DNA of 52,352 nt from an uncultured Selenomonadales bacterium (GTDB lineage Bacteria > Bacillota > Negativicutes > Selenomonadales > Selenomonadaceae): positions 1 to 52,352 of the forward strand of contig CALFJB010000009.1 of the NCBI GenBank assembly GCA_937877565.1, given 5' to 3'. The notes beneath the pieces were generated by a model. The model was given only the letters and a program-made list of their open reading frames with translations, did no database searches and was not told the origin of the DNA. Shown one piece after another: positions 24,606 through 33,000 of this stretch. Each line of letters opens with the position of its first letter. Position 1 is the first letter of the stretch. The translations under genes were made by a program, and so were the position numbers.

Positions 24606-26156
24606 TTGGATACGTTATTTTTTGCGGCGTTAGTCCCAATAATATGGCTGGTAATAGCTTTGAGCGTTTTAAAATTGCCCGCGTTTCAAGCTTGTACAGT
24701 AGCACTTGTAATTTCATTTTTTATAGCCACTGAATTTTTCGGGATGACTTATCAGGACACATTCACGGCGGCACTTGAAGGCGGCACAATGGCGGTATGG
24801 CCAATCATTTGGGTTATCATTGCGGCGATTTTCACTTACAATTTGTCAGTTTTTACAAAAGGTATGGACACAATCAAAGAAATGTTAAATTCCGTAAGCA
24901 CGGATCAGCGCGTTATAGTTTTGTTAATTGCGTGGGGATTCGGCGGCTTTTTGGAATGTATGTCGGGATTCGGTACGGCGGTTGCTATTGGCGCGTCAAT
25001 GTTGGCTAGCATTGGTTTAAATCCAATTTCAGCAATTATCGTTTGTCTTTTGGCAAATGCTATGCAATCGTCATACGGCTCAATCGGCTTGCCGCTTACG
25101 ACACTTGCACAACTCACGGGATTTGAAGGAGCGCAAATTGTCACGTTTACCACAATTCAACTTGCGCCGCTGATAATCATAATGCCATTTTTAATGGTTG
25201 TAACTTTTGGACAATCTTTAAAAGCGTTAAAAGGAATGATCCCAATTTGCCTTGTAGCGGGATTAGGATTTTTAGTACCGGCGATTGGCGCGGGATATTT
25301 TATGGGCGCGGGAATTGCCGGCGTTGCAGGCGCAATTTTTTCAATGGGCTTAATCATCGTGTACGCAAAATATTTTCCTGTCAAAGACCCTGATTATCAA
25401 ATTCAATCAATCGAAGATAAATCTGAAATAACTTTTGAAAAAGGTTTAAAGGCGTGGTTGCCATTCATTTTGATTTTTGTATTTTTAATCGCAACTTCAA
25501 AACTTGTTCCGCCAATCCATGAATTTTTGAGCCAAGTAAAAACTTCAATAGCGATTTACACCGGCGAAGGCGCGGGACTTTATACTTTCACGTGGATTGT
25601 TACGCCGGGTACATTGATAATGGCGGCGGCGTTAATTTCCGGCTTTGTACAAGGCGCAACCGTTCAGGATATGTCCCACGTTTTGGGAAGAACGATTAAA
25701 ACAATGATACCGACGTTTATAACGATGATAACGATAATTGGCACTGCGCGAATAATGGGTTATAGTGGAATGATAACGACAATGGCAACAACGACGGTTG
25801 CGGCTACGGGAACTTTTTACCCGTTCATTTCGCCGCTTATAGGCGCGGCAGGTTCATTCATTACAGGGTCTGCTACAACGAGCGGCGTACTTTTCGGCAA
25901 GTTGCAAGCAGATTCGGCAATGGCTATTGGAGCAACTGAAATTGGGCAAGCGTGGGTTGCGGCGGCTAATGCTTCCGGCGCGTGCGTTGGAAAAATTATT
26001 TCGCCTCAATCAATCGCTATTGGCGTGGCGGCGGTCGGTATTCACGGCGTCGAAAGTCAAATTATGAAATTCGCCGTTAAAGTTTTCCTGCCGTTCGTAA
26101 TTATTATGGGCTGTATAATTTATTTCGGTCAATCGGTTGCTGAAAGTTTGTTATGA
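24606..26156 (+). CDS. lctP: L-lactate permease (LctP family)
   Basis: 516 residues with about 12-14 hydrophobic helices; lactate/H+ symport across the cytoplasmic membrane. GFGGFLECMSGFGTAVAIGASML and the C-terminal ANASGACVGKIISPQSIAIG are LctP-family signatures. Length is normal. The start is TTG at 24606, eight bases after GGAAGGG; no ATG fits better. In lactate-using Negativicutes this would feed lactate oxidation. A toxin-antitoxin pair follows after nine bases and may be read from the same promoter. Confidence 0.95.
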   Translation: MDTLFFAALVPIIWLVIALSVLKLPAFQACTVALVISFFIATEFFGMTYQDTFTAALEGGTMAVWPIIWVIIAAIFTYNLSVFTKGMDTIKEMLNSVSTDQRVIVLLIAWGFGGFLECMSGFGTAVAIGASMLASIGLNPISAIIVCLLANAMQSSYGSIGLPLTTLAQLTGFEGAQIVTFTTIQLAPLIIIMPFLMVVTFGQSLKALKGMIPICLVAGLGFLVPAIGAGYFMGAGIAGVAGAIFSMGLIIVYAKYFPVKDPDYQIQSIEDKSEITFEKGLKAWLPFILIFVFLIATSKLVPPIHEFLSQVKTSIAIYTGEGAGLYTFTWIVTPGTLIMAAALISGFVQGATVQDMSHVLGRTIKTMIPTFITMITIIGTARIMGYSGMITTMATTTVAATGTFYPFISPLIGAAGSFITGSATTSGVLFGKLQADSAMAIGATEIGQAWVAAANASGACVGKIISPQSIAIGVAAVGIHGVESQIMKFAVKVFLPFVIIMGCIIYFGQSVAESLL

Positions 26157-26165
26157 GGTTATAAA

Positions 26166-26360
26166 ATGAAAACTGCTGTAAAAAAAATTAAAACCGTTAA
26201 ACGCTCGATTAAAAATTTTGATGAAAAAAATTCTTTGATTGACGAAAAAAATTTGCCGAAAGATTTAATTGAGGCGATTGAAGACATTAGATTAAATCGC
26301 AATTTGCACGGTCCTTTTGAAACTGCTGAAGACGCTATAAAATCTATGCTGGAGGATTAA
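26166..26360 (+). CDS. Antitoxin of a YafQ-type toxin-antitoxin pair
   Basis: A 64-residue protein with a basic N-terminus (KTAVKKIKTVKRSIK) and acidic helical C-terminus (GPFETAEDAIKSMLED), the usual shape of a RelB/DinJ-like antitoxin. The N-terminal ribbon-helix-helix of DinJ is not clearly recognisable, so the family is inferred from its partner, which begins two bases after its stop. It lies nine bases after the permease gene. Confidence 0.75.
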   Translation: MKTAVKKIKTVKRSIKNFDEKNSLIDEKNLPKDLIEAIEDIRLNRNLHGPFETAEDAIKSMLED

Positions 26361-26362
26361 CG

Positions 26363-26641
26363 GTGTATCAACTGGTTTATACCAACAGAATGAAAAGGGA
26401 CGTTAAACGCGCTAAAAAACGCGGAAAAAATCTCTCAAAGTTAAACGACGTTTTAAATTTATTGCAACGTGGTGAAATTTTGCCGGAAAGTTTTTGCGAC
26501 CACCAATTAGGCGTAAGTTTAAAAGATTTTCGAGAATGTCACATTGAACCAGATTGGCTGTTAATGTACCAAATACGTGAAAACGAATTAATTTTGTTGG
26601 CGGCGGCAACAGGTACACATTCTGATATATTCGGCGATTGA
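26363..26641 (+). CDS. YafQ-family mRNA interferase toxin
   Basis: A 92-residue RelE/YafQ fold ribosome-dependent ribonuclease. The residues important in Escherichia coli YafQ are conserved: His in CDHQLG, His and Asp in ECHIEPDW, and the C-terminal His in TGTHSDIFG. The start is GTG at 26363, with GGAGG inside the end of the antitoxin gene. The module appears intact. It is directly downstream of the lactate permease and upstream of an EFR1 gene. Confidence 0.92.
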   Translation: MYQLVYTNRMKRDVKRAKKRGKNLSKLNDVLNLLQRGEILPESFCDHQLGVSLKDFRECHIEPDWLLMYQIRENELILLAAATGTHSDIFGD

Positions 26642-26671
26642 TACGATATTGATTTTTTGAAGTGAAAATTT

Positions 26672-27436
26672 ATGACGAAGATATTTTATTTTTCTGCAAC
26701 GGGAAATTCTCTGTACGTCGCGCAGGTTTTGAAAACTTCCGGTACAGAAATTTTTTCCATACCGAAGGAATTACGCAATAAAAATTTTGAAGTCGATGCT
26801 GAAAAGGTCGGCTTTATTTTTCCGTTGCATTATGTGGGCTTGCCAATTTTGGTTGAGGAATTTTTGCAAAAATTAAATTTTACGAATACGAAATATATTT
26901 TTGCTATTTGTACTTGCGGCGTTCCGTTTTTCGGCAGACCTTTTGAAGATTTTAAAAACATTCTTGCCGAGAAAAATTTAAAACTCAACGCAACGTGGTA
27001 TGTGCGTTTGGTTTCAAATTATCTGATGTCAAGAGACACTGCCGCCGATTGGCGAATTAAACTGCGCTACATTTACGCAGATTGGCAACTGAAAAAAATT
27101 GCCGCCGCCATTTCTACAAATGAAAATCATACAAGCTGGGAAATTTTAAAAGGCAGTTGCAAAAAGTGGCACGATGAATGGAAAAGCCGCCGCGCCACGC
27201 TTGACGAAAAATTTATTTGCGACGTTGCAAAGTGCGTTAAATGCGGAATGTGCGAAAAAATTTGCCCCGTGAAAAATATCAGCCGTCCAAACGGTTCGCC
27301 CGTCTGGAATCATAACTGCGTTGAATGTTTGGGCTGTCTGCATATTTGCCCCAAAAAAGCTATCGACGTTGGCGAAGTAACGAAAGGGCGCAAACGCTAC
27401 ATTAACTGGAATATTAAACCGAAAGATTTATTTTGA
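26672..27436 (+). CDS. EFR1-type flavodoxin/ferredoxin protein
   Basis: 254 residues. The N-terminal flavodoxin-like fold begins IFYFSATGNSLYVA, an FMN phosphate-binding loop. The C-terminus carries two 4Fe-4S motifs, CVKCGMCEKICPV and CVECLGCLHICP. This combination is the EFR1 family of electron-transfer proteins in anaerobes; partners are unknown. It lies 30 bases after the toxin gene and is closed by a strong terminator, so the transcript probably runs from the permease to here. Confidence 0.9.
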   Translation: MTKIFYFSATGNSLYVAQVLKTSGTEIFSIPKELRNKNFEVDAEKVGFIFPLHYVGLPILVEEFLQKLNFTNTKYIFAICTCGVPFFGRPFEDFKNILAEKNLKLNATWYVRLVSNYLMSRDTAADWRIKLRYIYADWQLKKIAAAISTNENHTSWEILKGSCKKWHDEWKSRRATLDEKFICDVAKCVKCGMCEKICPVKNISRPNGSPVWNHNCVECLGCLHICPKKAIDVGEVTKGRKRYINWNIKPKDLF

Positions 27437-27442
27437 AATTGG

Positions 27443-27473
27443 CGCGTCGTCGAAAATGGCGGCGCGTTTTTTT
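27443..27473 (+). terminator. Terminator after the EFR1 gene
   Basis: Nine-base stem CGCGTCGTC / GGCGGCGCG with two wobbles, loop GAAAAT, then seven T. A near copy of the whole structure lies at 27,570-27,596. Confidence 0.9.
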
Positions 27474-27569
27474 GTTGAAATGTTTGCACGGAAATTTTGA
27501 TGTTACTTAAGAAACTTTAAATTTCGTATTGGTAAAAATTTTTTTATTCAGCAGATAATTTCAAAATTG

Positions 27570-27596
27570 GCGTCGTCGAAAGGGGCGGCGCGTTTT
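27570..27596 (+). repeat. Second copy of the EFR1 terminator hairpin
   Basis: Stem GCGTCGTC / GGCGGCGC, loop GAAAGG, tail TTTTATATTT. The core TTGGCG(CG)TCGTCGAAA is shared with the first copy about 120 bases upstream. It sits directly before the leuA promoter. Confidence 0.7.
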
Positions 27597-27600
27597 ATAT

Positions 27601-27629
27601 TTGACAGTGCAATTTGGTTGTTATAAAAT
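27601..27629 (+). promoter_or_regulatory. Promoter of leuA
   Basis: TTGACA (27601-27606), 17 bases, TAAAAT (27624-27629). AAAGGAG at 27644-27650 is the ribosome site. There is no room for a long leader or T-box between it and the ATG at 27657. Confidence 0.85.
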
Positions 27630-27656
27630 TTGCCGGTAATTTGAAAGGAGATTCAT

Positions 27657-29327
27657 ATGGAAAATCACAAAAAATATTCAAAAGGTTATTTTATGCCGCC
27701 GGAAGTCGATTATAGTTTTATGAATAAAGAATACCCTGAAAAAGCTCCAATTTGGTGCAGTGTAGACTTGCGCGACGGCAACCAATCTTTGATAATTCCC
27801 ATGAGTTTGGACGAAAAAATAGAATTTTATAAAACGTTGGTAAAAATTGGCTTTAAGGAAATTGAAGTCGGTTTTCCCGCCGCCTCTGATACAGAATACG
27901 CACTTCTTAGAAAACTCATTGAAGATAATTTAATTCCTGATGATGTTACTGTGCAAGTTTTGACGCAAGCCCGCGAACATATCATTAAAAAAACTTTTGA
28001 GGCGTTGAAGGGCGCAAAAAATGCTATTGTCCACGTGTATAACTCAACTTCGCTTGCACAACGTGAACAAGTTTTCAAAATGTCCAAAGACGAAATTAAA
28101 CAAATTGCAGTTGACGGCGCAAAACTTTTACTTGAATTAACTGAACAGGCGGGCGCAAATTATCGCTTTGAATATTCGCCGGAAAGTTTCACAGGTACAG
28201 AGCCTGAATACGCGCTTGAAGTTTGCAACGCAGTTTTGGACGTTTGGCAACCCGTACTTGACAGAAAACCAATTATAAATATTCCTGTAACTGTTGAAAT
28301 GTCAATGCCGCACGTTTACGCCGCGCAGGTTGCCTACATTAACAAAAATCTCAAATACCGTGATAAAGTTGTTTTGAGTTTACACCCGCACAATGATAGA
28401 GGTTGCGGCGTGGCAGATTCTGAATTGGGACTTTTGGCAGGTGCTGACAGAATCGAAGGTACACTTTTTGGCAACGGCGAACGCACGGGCAATGTTGATA
28501 TTGTAACTTTGGCAATGAATATGTTTGCATTGGGCGTAAATCCAAATTTAGATTTTACAAATATGCCGCAACTTGTAGAAATTTATGAGCGTGTTACAAG
28601 AATGCACGTTCACGACAGGCAACCATACGCGGGCGCACTCGTCTTTACAGCGTTTAGCGGCAGTCATCAAGACGCCATTGCAAAAGGTATGCACTGGAGA
28701 GACGAAAAAAATCCCGACCGTTGGACAGTTCCATATTTGCCGATTGATCCTCATGACGTTGGCAGAGAATACGACGGCGACGTTATCAGAATCAACAGTC
28801 AAAGTGGCAAAGGCGGCGTTGGTTTTATTATGGAGCAACGCTACGGCGTCGATATGCCTAAGAAAATGCGCGAAGACTTCGGCTATTGCGTCAAAGGCGT
28901 TTCTGACAGAAAACATAAAGAACTTTTGCCTGACGAAATTTATCAGATTTTCATTGATGAATATGTGAACGTCGAAAAACCTTACAAACTGATTGAATTT
29001 CAGTTGAAGAAAGAGCCGGGCGGTACTCGTAGCGGCAGTGTTGACTTGGAAATTAACGGCGAACACGTAACCTACAGCGCACGCGGCAACGGCAGACTTG
29101 ACGCAGTTTCAAACGCACTTCAGAAAAATTTAAACATTTCCTATAGCAATTTGACTTACAACGAACACGCCTTAGAAATTGGACAATCTGCGCGAGCCAT
29201 TGCCTATATCAGTATTACCGGCGCAGATGGAAAAATTTATTGGGGCGCGGGTATGGACACAGATATTATAACTGCATCGATTATGGCACTTTTCAGCGCA
29301 ATTAACCGAATGGTTGTCGCAAAATAA
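27657..29327 (+). CDS. leuA: 2-isopropylmalate synthase (long form)
   Basis: 556 residues; condenses acetyl-CoA and 2-oxoisovalerate, the first step of leucine synthesis. The HMGL-like barrel shows SVDLRDGNQSL (metal Asp) and SLHPHNDRGCGVA (metal His pair), then GNGERTGNVDI. A C-terminal leucine-binding domain follows (VDLEINGEHVTYSARGNGRLDAV). The N-terminal FMPPEVDYSFMNKEYPEKAPIW and overall length place it in the long LeuA group. It has its own promoter and terminator, with no leuB, leuC or leuD alongside. Confidence 0.95.
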   Translation: MENHKKYSKGYFMPPEVDYSFMNKEYPEKAPIWCSVDLRDGNQSLIIPMSLDEKIEFYKTLVKIGFKEIEVGFPAASDTEYALLRKLIEDNLIPDDVTVQVLTQAREHIIKKTFEALKGAKNAIVHVYNSTSLAQREQVFKMSKDEIKQIAVDGAKLLLELTEQAGANYRFEYSPESFTGTEPEYALEVCNAVLDVWQPVLDRKPIINIPVTVEMSMPHVYAAQVAYINKNLKYRDKVVLSLHPHNDRGCGVADSELGLLAGADRIEGTLFGNGERTGNVDIVTLAMNMFALGVNPNLDFTNMPQLVEIYERVTRMHVHDRQPYAGALVFTAFSGSHQDAIAKGMHWRDEKNPDRWTVPYLPIDPHDVGREYDGDVIRINSQSGKGGVGFIMEQRYGVDMPKKMREDFGYCVKGVSDRKHKELLPDEIYQIFIDEYVNVEKPYKLIEFQLKKEPGGTRSGSVDLEINGEHVTYSARGNGRLDAVSNALQKNLNISYSNLTYNEHALEIGQSARAIAYISITGADGKIYWGAGMDTDIITASIMALFSAINRMVVAK

Positions 29328-29359
29328 AGATTCGCGCAGGATTATAACTGCAAGATTTA

Positions 29360-29402
29360 AACCGCTTGATAAAGATAAAATTTTTCAAGCGGTTATTTTT
29401 TG
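29360..29402 (+). terminator. Terminator of leuA
   Basis: Ten-base perfect stem AACCGCTTGA / TCAAGCGGTT with a 15-base loop, then ATTTTTT. Confidence 0.9.
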
Positions 29403-29821
29403 GTAATGTAAAGATAAAGGAAAAATGGGCGCACAGGATACGCGGTTGCGATAGCAAGCGTGTTCTTTAGTATGCGCCCGCAATTTGCGCCAAAGAAAGA
29501 AATGCCGTTTTAAAAAATCTAAATTACGAATTTGTAAACGCGTTCTAACAAAATGGTTTCAAATATTTGAGGATTTTTTAGGATAAAAATTTTTTACTGA
29601 AAACTAAAACTGCGTTAAAGTTGGCGGGATTTTTTATTTTTGAAAAATTAAACTCTCGTAAACCAATTTTATATTAAAAGGATACAAAAAAATTTTTTAA
29701 AATAATTGACGTTAGCCGCGCGATTAAAAAGTAAAAAATTTAAAAAAAATCCCATTACAAGCAAAATTTTTTTAAGCGATTAAAAATTTTCTTCGATATG
29801 TAATTATAAGGAGGAAAAATT

Positions 29822-29848
29822 TTGAGGTTATTTTTGTCTAATGTTTGA
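29822..29848 (+). CDS. Mini-ORF 1 in the giant-gene leader
   Basis: TTG start behind AAGGAGG, eight codons (MRLFLSNV), then TGA. The spacing is normal. Too short to judge by composition; it may be a leader peptide or chance. Confidence 0.3.
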   Translation: MRLFLSNV

Positions 29849-29860
29849 GGAGGGATGTTT

Positions 29861-29917
29861 ATGAATCTTAAAGTAAAAACGAAATTCACGGTTTACTCAG
29901 TTCAATTTCCGCCGTAA
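29861..29917 (+). CDS. Mini-ORF 2 in the giant-gene leader
   Basis: ATG behind GAGGAGGG, 18 codons encoding MNLKVKTKFTVYSVQFPP, then TAA. The first residues resemble the start of many membrane sensor proteins, so this could be the remnant of a decayed gene. The inverted repeat at 29,950-29,984 follows about 30 bases later, giving a leader-peptide plus hairpin layout. Confidence 0.4.
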   Translation: MNLKVKTKFTVYSVQFPP

Positions 29918-29949
29918 AATTTTTTGACTTTCGCAGTTAAGAAATTACG

Positions 29950-29997
29950 CGTACCTCAAAATTTTCTAATTCGGTAGAGGTACGAAGTCATGATTTT
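29950..29997 (+). terminator. Hairpin with T-run in the leader (attenuator candidate)
   Basis: Inverted repeat CGTACCTC (29,950-29,957) and GAGGTACG (29,977-29,984), then nine bases and a run of TTTTTT. The distance from stem to T-run is long for a classical terminator. Confidence 0.4.
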
Positions 29998-30030
29998 TTG
30001 CAAAAAATTAGGATTGAAAAGGATAATTTA

Positions 30031-30081
30031 ATGAGTCTCTTTAAAAAAAAGAGCGTTTATTCATGGAAGAGAGGTTTTTAA
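30031..30081 (+). CDS. Mini-ORF 3, coupled to the giant gene
   Basis: ATG behind AAAAGGA, 16 codons encoding MSLFKKKSVYSWKRGF (strongly basic), then TAA. Its stop is one base before the giant gene's ATG, and the last codons contain AGAGAGG, that gene's ribosome site. Its translation would therefore melt or occupy the giant gene's start region. Confidence 0.45.
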   Translation: MSLFKKKSVYSWKRGF

Positions 30082-30082
30082 A

Positions 30083-33000
30083 ATGACAAAGGAAATGAGC
30101 AAAGATATGATTTTTGATGTACAGCTTTTCGCAGTAGACCCCGAAATTTATACGGCGACATCATCAAACGAAACTGTTACAGTTGGTGCAACTGCACAAT
30201 ATCAAAAAGTTGGTGCAACCACTGTAAAAACGATTAAGCCCAAAAAAAAGAATGCTCCAATGGCTGGCGTTGATGCAGGCGCAGGCAACGATACTTTAGT
30301 AGTTACGAGCGCAGCAGATAATTTAAGCATTTCCGGCGGACGTGGCGATGACAGCATTAACATTACAGGACACGGCACAACTGGCAACAAATACATTTAC
30401 AATTCCGGCGACGGAAAAGATACAATTAAAGGCTGGGATTCTGATAAAGATATTTTGATTGTTGATGACGCAGGTTATCAAACTTCAATGTCAGCAGATG
30501 GCAGAACTTTTAGCATAAAAGTCGGCTCCGGCAGCGTTTCTTTTGAAGGTCTTGAATACGGGAAAAAAGTAAAAGTATCAGTTTCAGGTACAGCAGGTGT
30601 TACAGAACACGCAGTTACAAGATTGATGGAAGGTACTTCAAGCAGTGAATATATGATTAACTTAAGCACTGTATCAAGTTTTAATACAGGCAGCGGTGAT
30701 GAACAATTCACTCTTAACGCCAAAGAAGGCAACGATATTATTTACAACGGCGGCAGTTACGTTTCAGTCAATGCAGGCGAAGGTAACGATACTATCTACA
30801 TTCAAAATGAAGCAGACAACAAAGTAACTTCAAATGTTTCAATTCGCGGCGGTTACGGTAACGATTTAATAGACGTTTCAAGCGATTATACGGTTTCAGC
30901 AGGCACAACACCTGTAACCACATACGGCGGACACGTCTATGAATTTGGCGCAGATGACGGCAGAGACAGCATTGTTGGTTTCAATTCTAACGATACAATC
31001 ACTTTGGTTGATGTTGATGTTGATTCTATATCTGCCGATGTTGATGTTAATGGTAACTATATCATTTACGCAGGATATACCACAATTATTATCAAAAAAG
31101 GCGATAAAGAACTTGGCGGAACTACGCTTAATGTTCAACGCAAAACAACAAGTAACGGCAGTCTGGTTAACGCAACTGCTGAAATATATAAAAATAAATT
31201 AGGTGCCACAGAAGTAACTACTGGCGTTTACACCATTCCAAAGAAAATTTTACTTAATAACGCAGGTACTGCAGAAAACTATAATAACGATTATGATAAT
31301 TATACAGTTGACGCAGCAGGCGGCGCAGACGTTCTGACAGTTTCAGCTAAAGCGGCGTCAATTAACGCAGGCGCAAGTAACGACAGAATCACGCTTACCG
31401 GCGGTACAAATGTTGATACTACTGCAACTGATTTAGCGTCAGCGTTAGTTAGTGCAAACGTTGTTACAGTTCAAGGCGGTTATGGCAATGACTATATCGA
31501 CGCCACAGCAGATAAAGCACAAATCAGCGATGAAGATGAAACTGAAGTAAGAGCTTCTCACATCTATCAAATTAATAGAGATTCCGGTCGTGATTCCATT
31601 ATGGGCTTTAACCCCAACGACTCTATTCAATTTATAGACGTTACGGATACTACCATTGCTTCAACTGAAATTTCTGCAGACTTTGATACTACCGGCAATT
31701 TCTATGTTTTATATTTCGGCGGCTCCTCTGTTTACCTTGATGTTTCAAATGATTATTTCAAAGGCAACAAAAAACTTAACATTGTAAACAAAAACGGTGC
31801 CGTAATTACAAATCTTGATTCTGCTTTAACAAAAGTCAGCTTGGACTCAAGCGGCGAAGAAACTACCGTTCCTGCAGATACAAATGATGCAGCATTAGCA
31901 GGTAAAAAAGCAGTATCATGGCAATATATTGTTCCTAAGAAGTTAATGGGTACAAGAGGTGCTGATACTGCCGCAAAATTAACCAACGTTGATGATGATT
32001 TTGTAGTTGATGCACTTCAAGGCAACGACGTAATTATAAACGAAGGAGCTTCCAGAGTTTCTATCAACGGCGGCGCAGGCAATGATACAATTTGGCTCAC
32101 AAATTCTACCGTAGTTGGTGAAACAACCGGCGGCGCAACTATTGCTGTTAATGTTTACGGCGAAGATATTTCTATTTATGGCGGCGCAGGCAACGATATT
32201 ATTTACGATGACGCAGTTGATCCTAGTGCTACAGTTGCATCAGAAGACGAAGACGCTCAATTTGGTCATGCATATATTTTCGGTGCTTATGACGGCAACG
32301 ACTCAGTTTATTTCTTCGGCACTCAAGATTCAATCTACATTGACAAAGACGCAGAATTAGTCAACAGTTCCGTCAGTGGTAACAATTTAATTATTAATGT
32401 AGGTCCTAAAGACGGCGGTTATAAGACTGCATCAATGACTTTGGTTGATTACATTGTTAGTGATAACGATATGGACAAAGCCTTCAAGTTGGCTCAATGG
32501 GACACTACACAAAACAAATACGTTTCTGAAGTTATGTTCCCGCCCAGATTGGTAAATGGTACAACCGGTAATGACGTCCTCACCAATGATGGTGAAAGAT
32601 ATACCATTCAAGCATATGGCGGTTACGACAGCATTACAAATAAAGAAGCCGGCTCTTCAGCTACGATTGACGCAGGCGCGGGCAATGATACAATCAATAA
32701 CGCAGCTGAAAAAGTTTCAATCGACGCAAGCTACGGCAACGATATAATTTCTCTCGCAAGCTCCGCAAATGCCAATACAATTATCGCCGGTTATGGTAAC
32801 GACTCTATTTTTGGCAGCGATGGCGGTAAACAATTATATGTATTTGGTGCAGACGAAGGTATAAACTATATTACCAATTTCCAAACCAGTGACGTAATTA
32901 AAACTACCGGAATTGATTTCGATACATTAGATTATGAAATAACAAATGAAGGATTTGTGCTTGTACTTGGCAATAAAGATAATTATAGTGCTACACGAAT

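Larger units (their letters stand above)
29328..30082. other. 755-base region between leuA and the giant gene
   Basis: Contains the leuA terminator; a hairpin with GGGCGCA / TGCGCCC arms and a CCAAAGAAAGAAA stretch (29,427-29,515); a copy of the inverted-repeat end TTTGTAAACGCGTTCTA (29,531-29,547); a very A/T-rich 250-base segment; and three mini-ORFs, each with a strong ribosome site, plus an 8-base hairpin just before the giant gene. No longer gene is supported. Confidence 0.75.

Noticed and set aside
30083..30140. FDVQLFA start resembling phage structural proteins that begin with NLQLFA-like motifs
   Set aside because: Everything after it is RTX-like repeats, and no phage gene is nearby, so a prophage reading is not supported.
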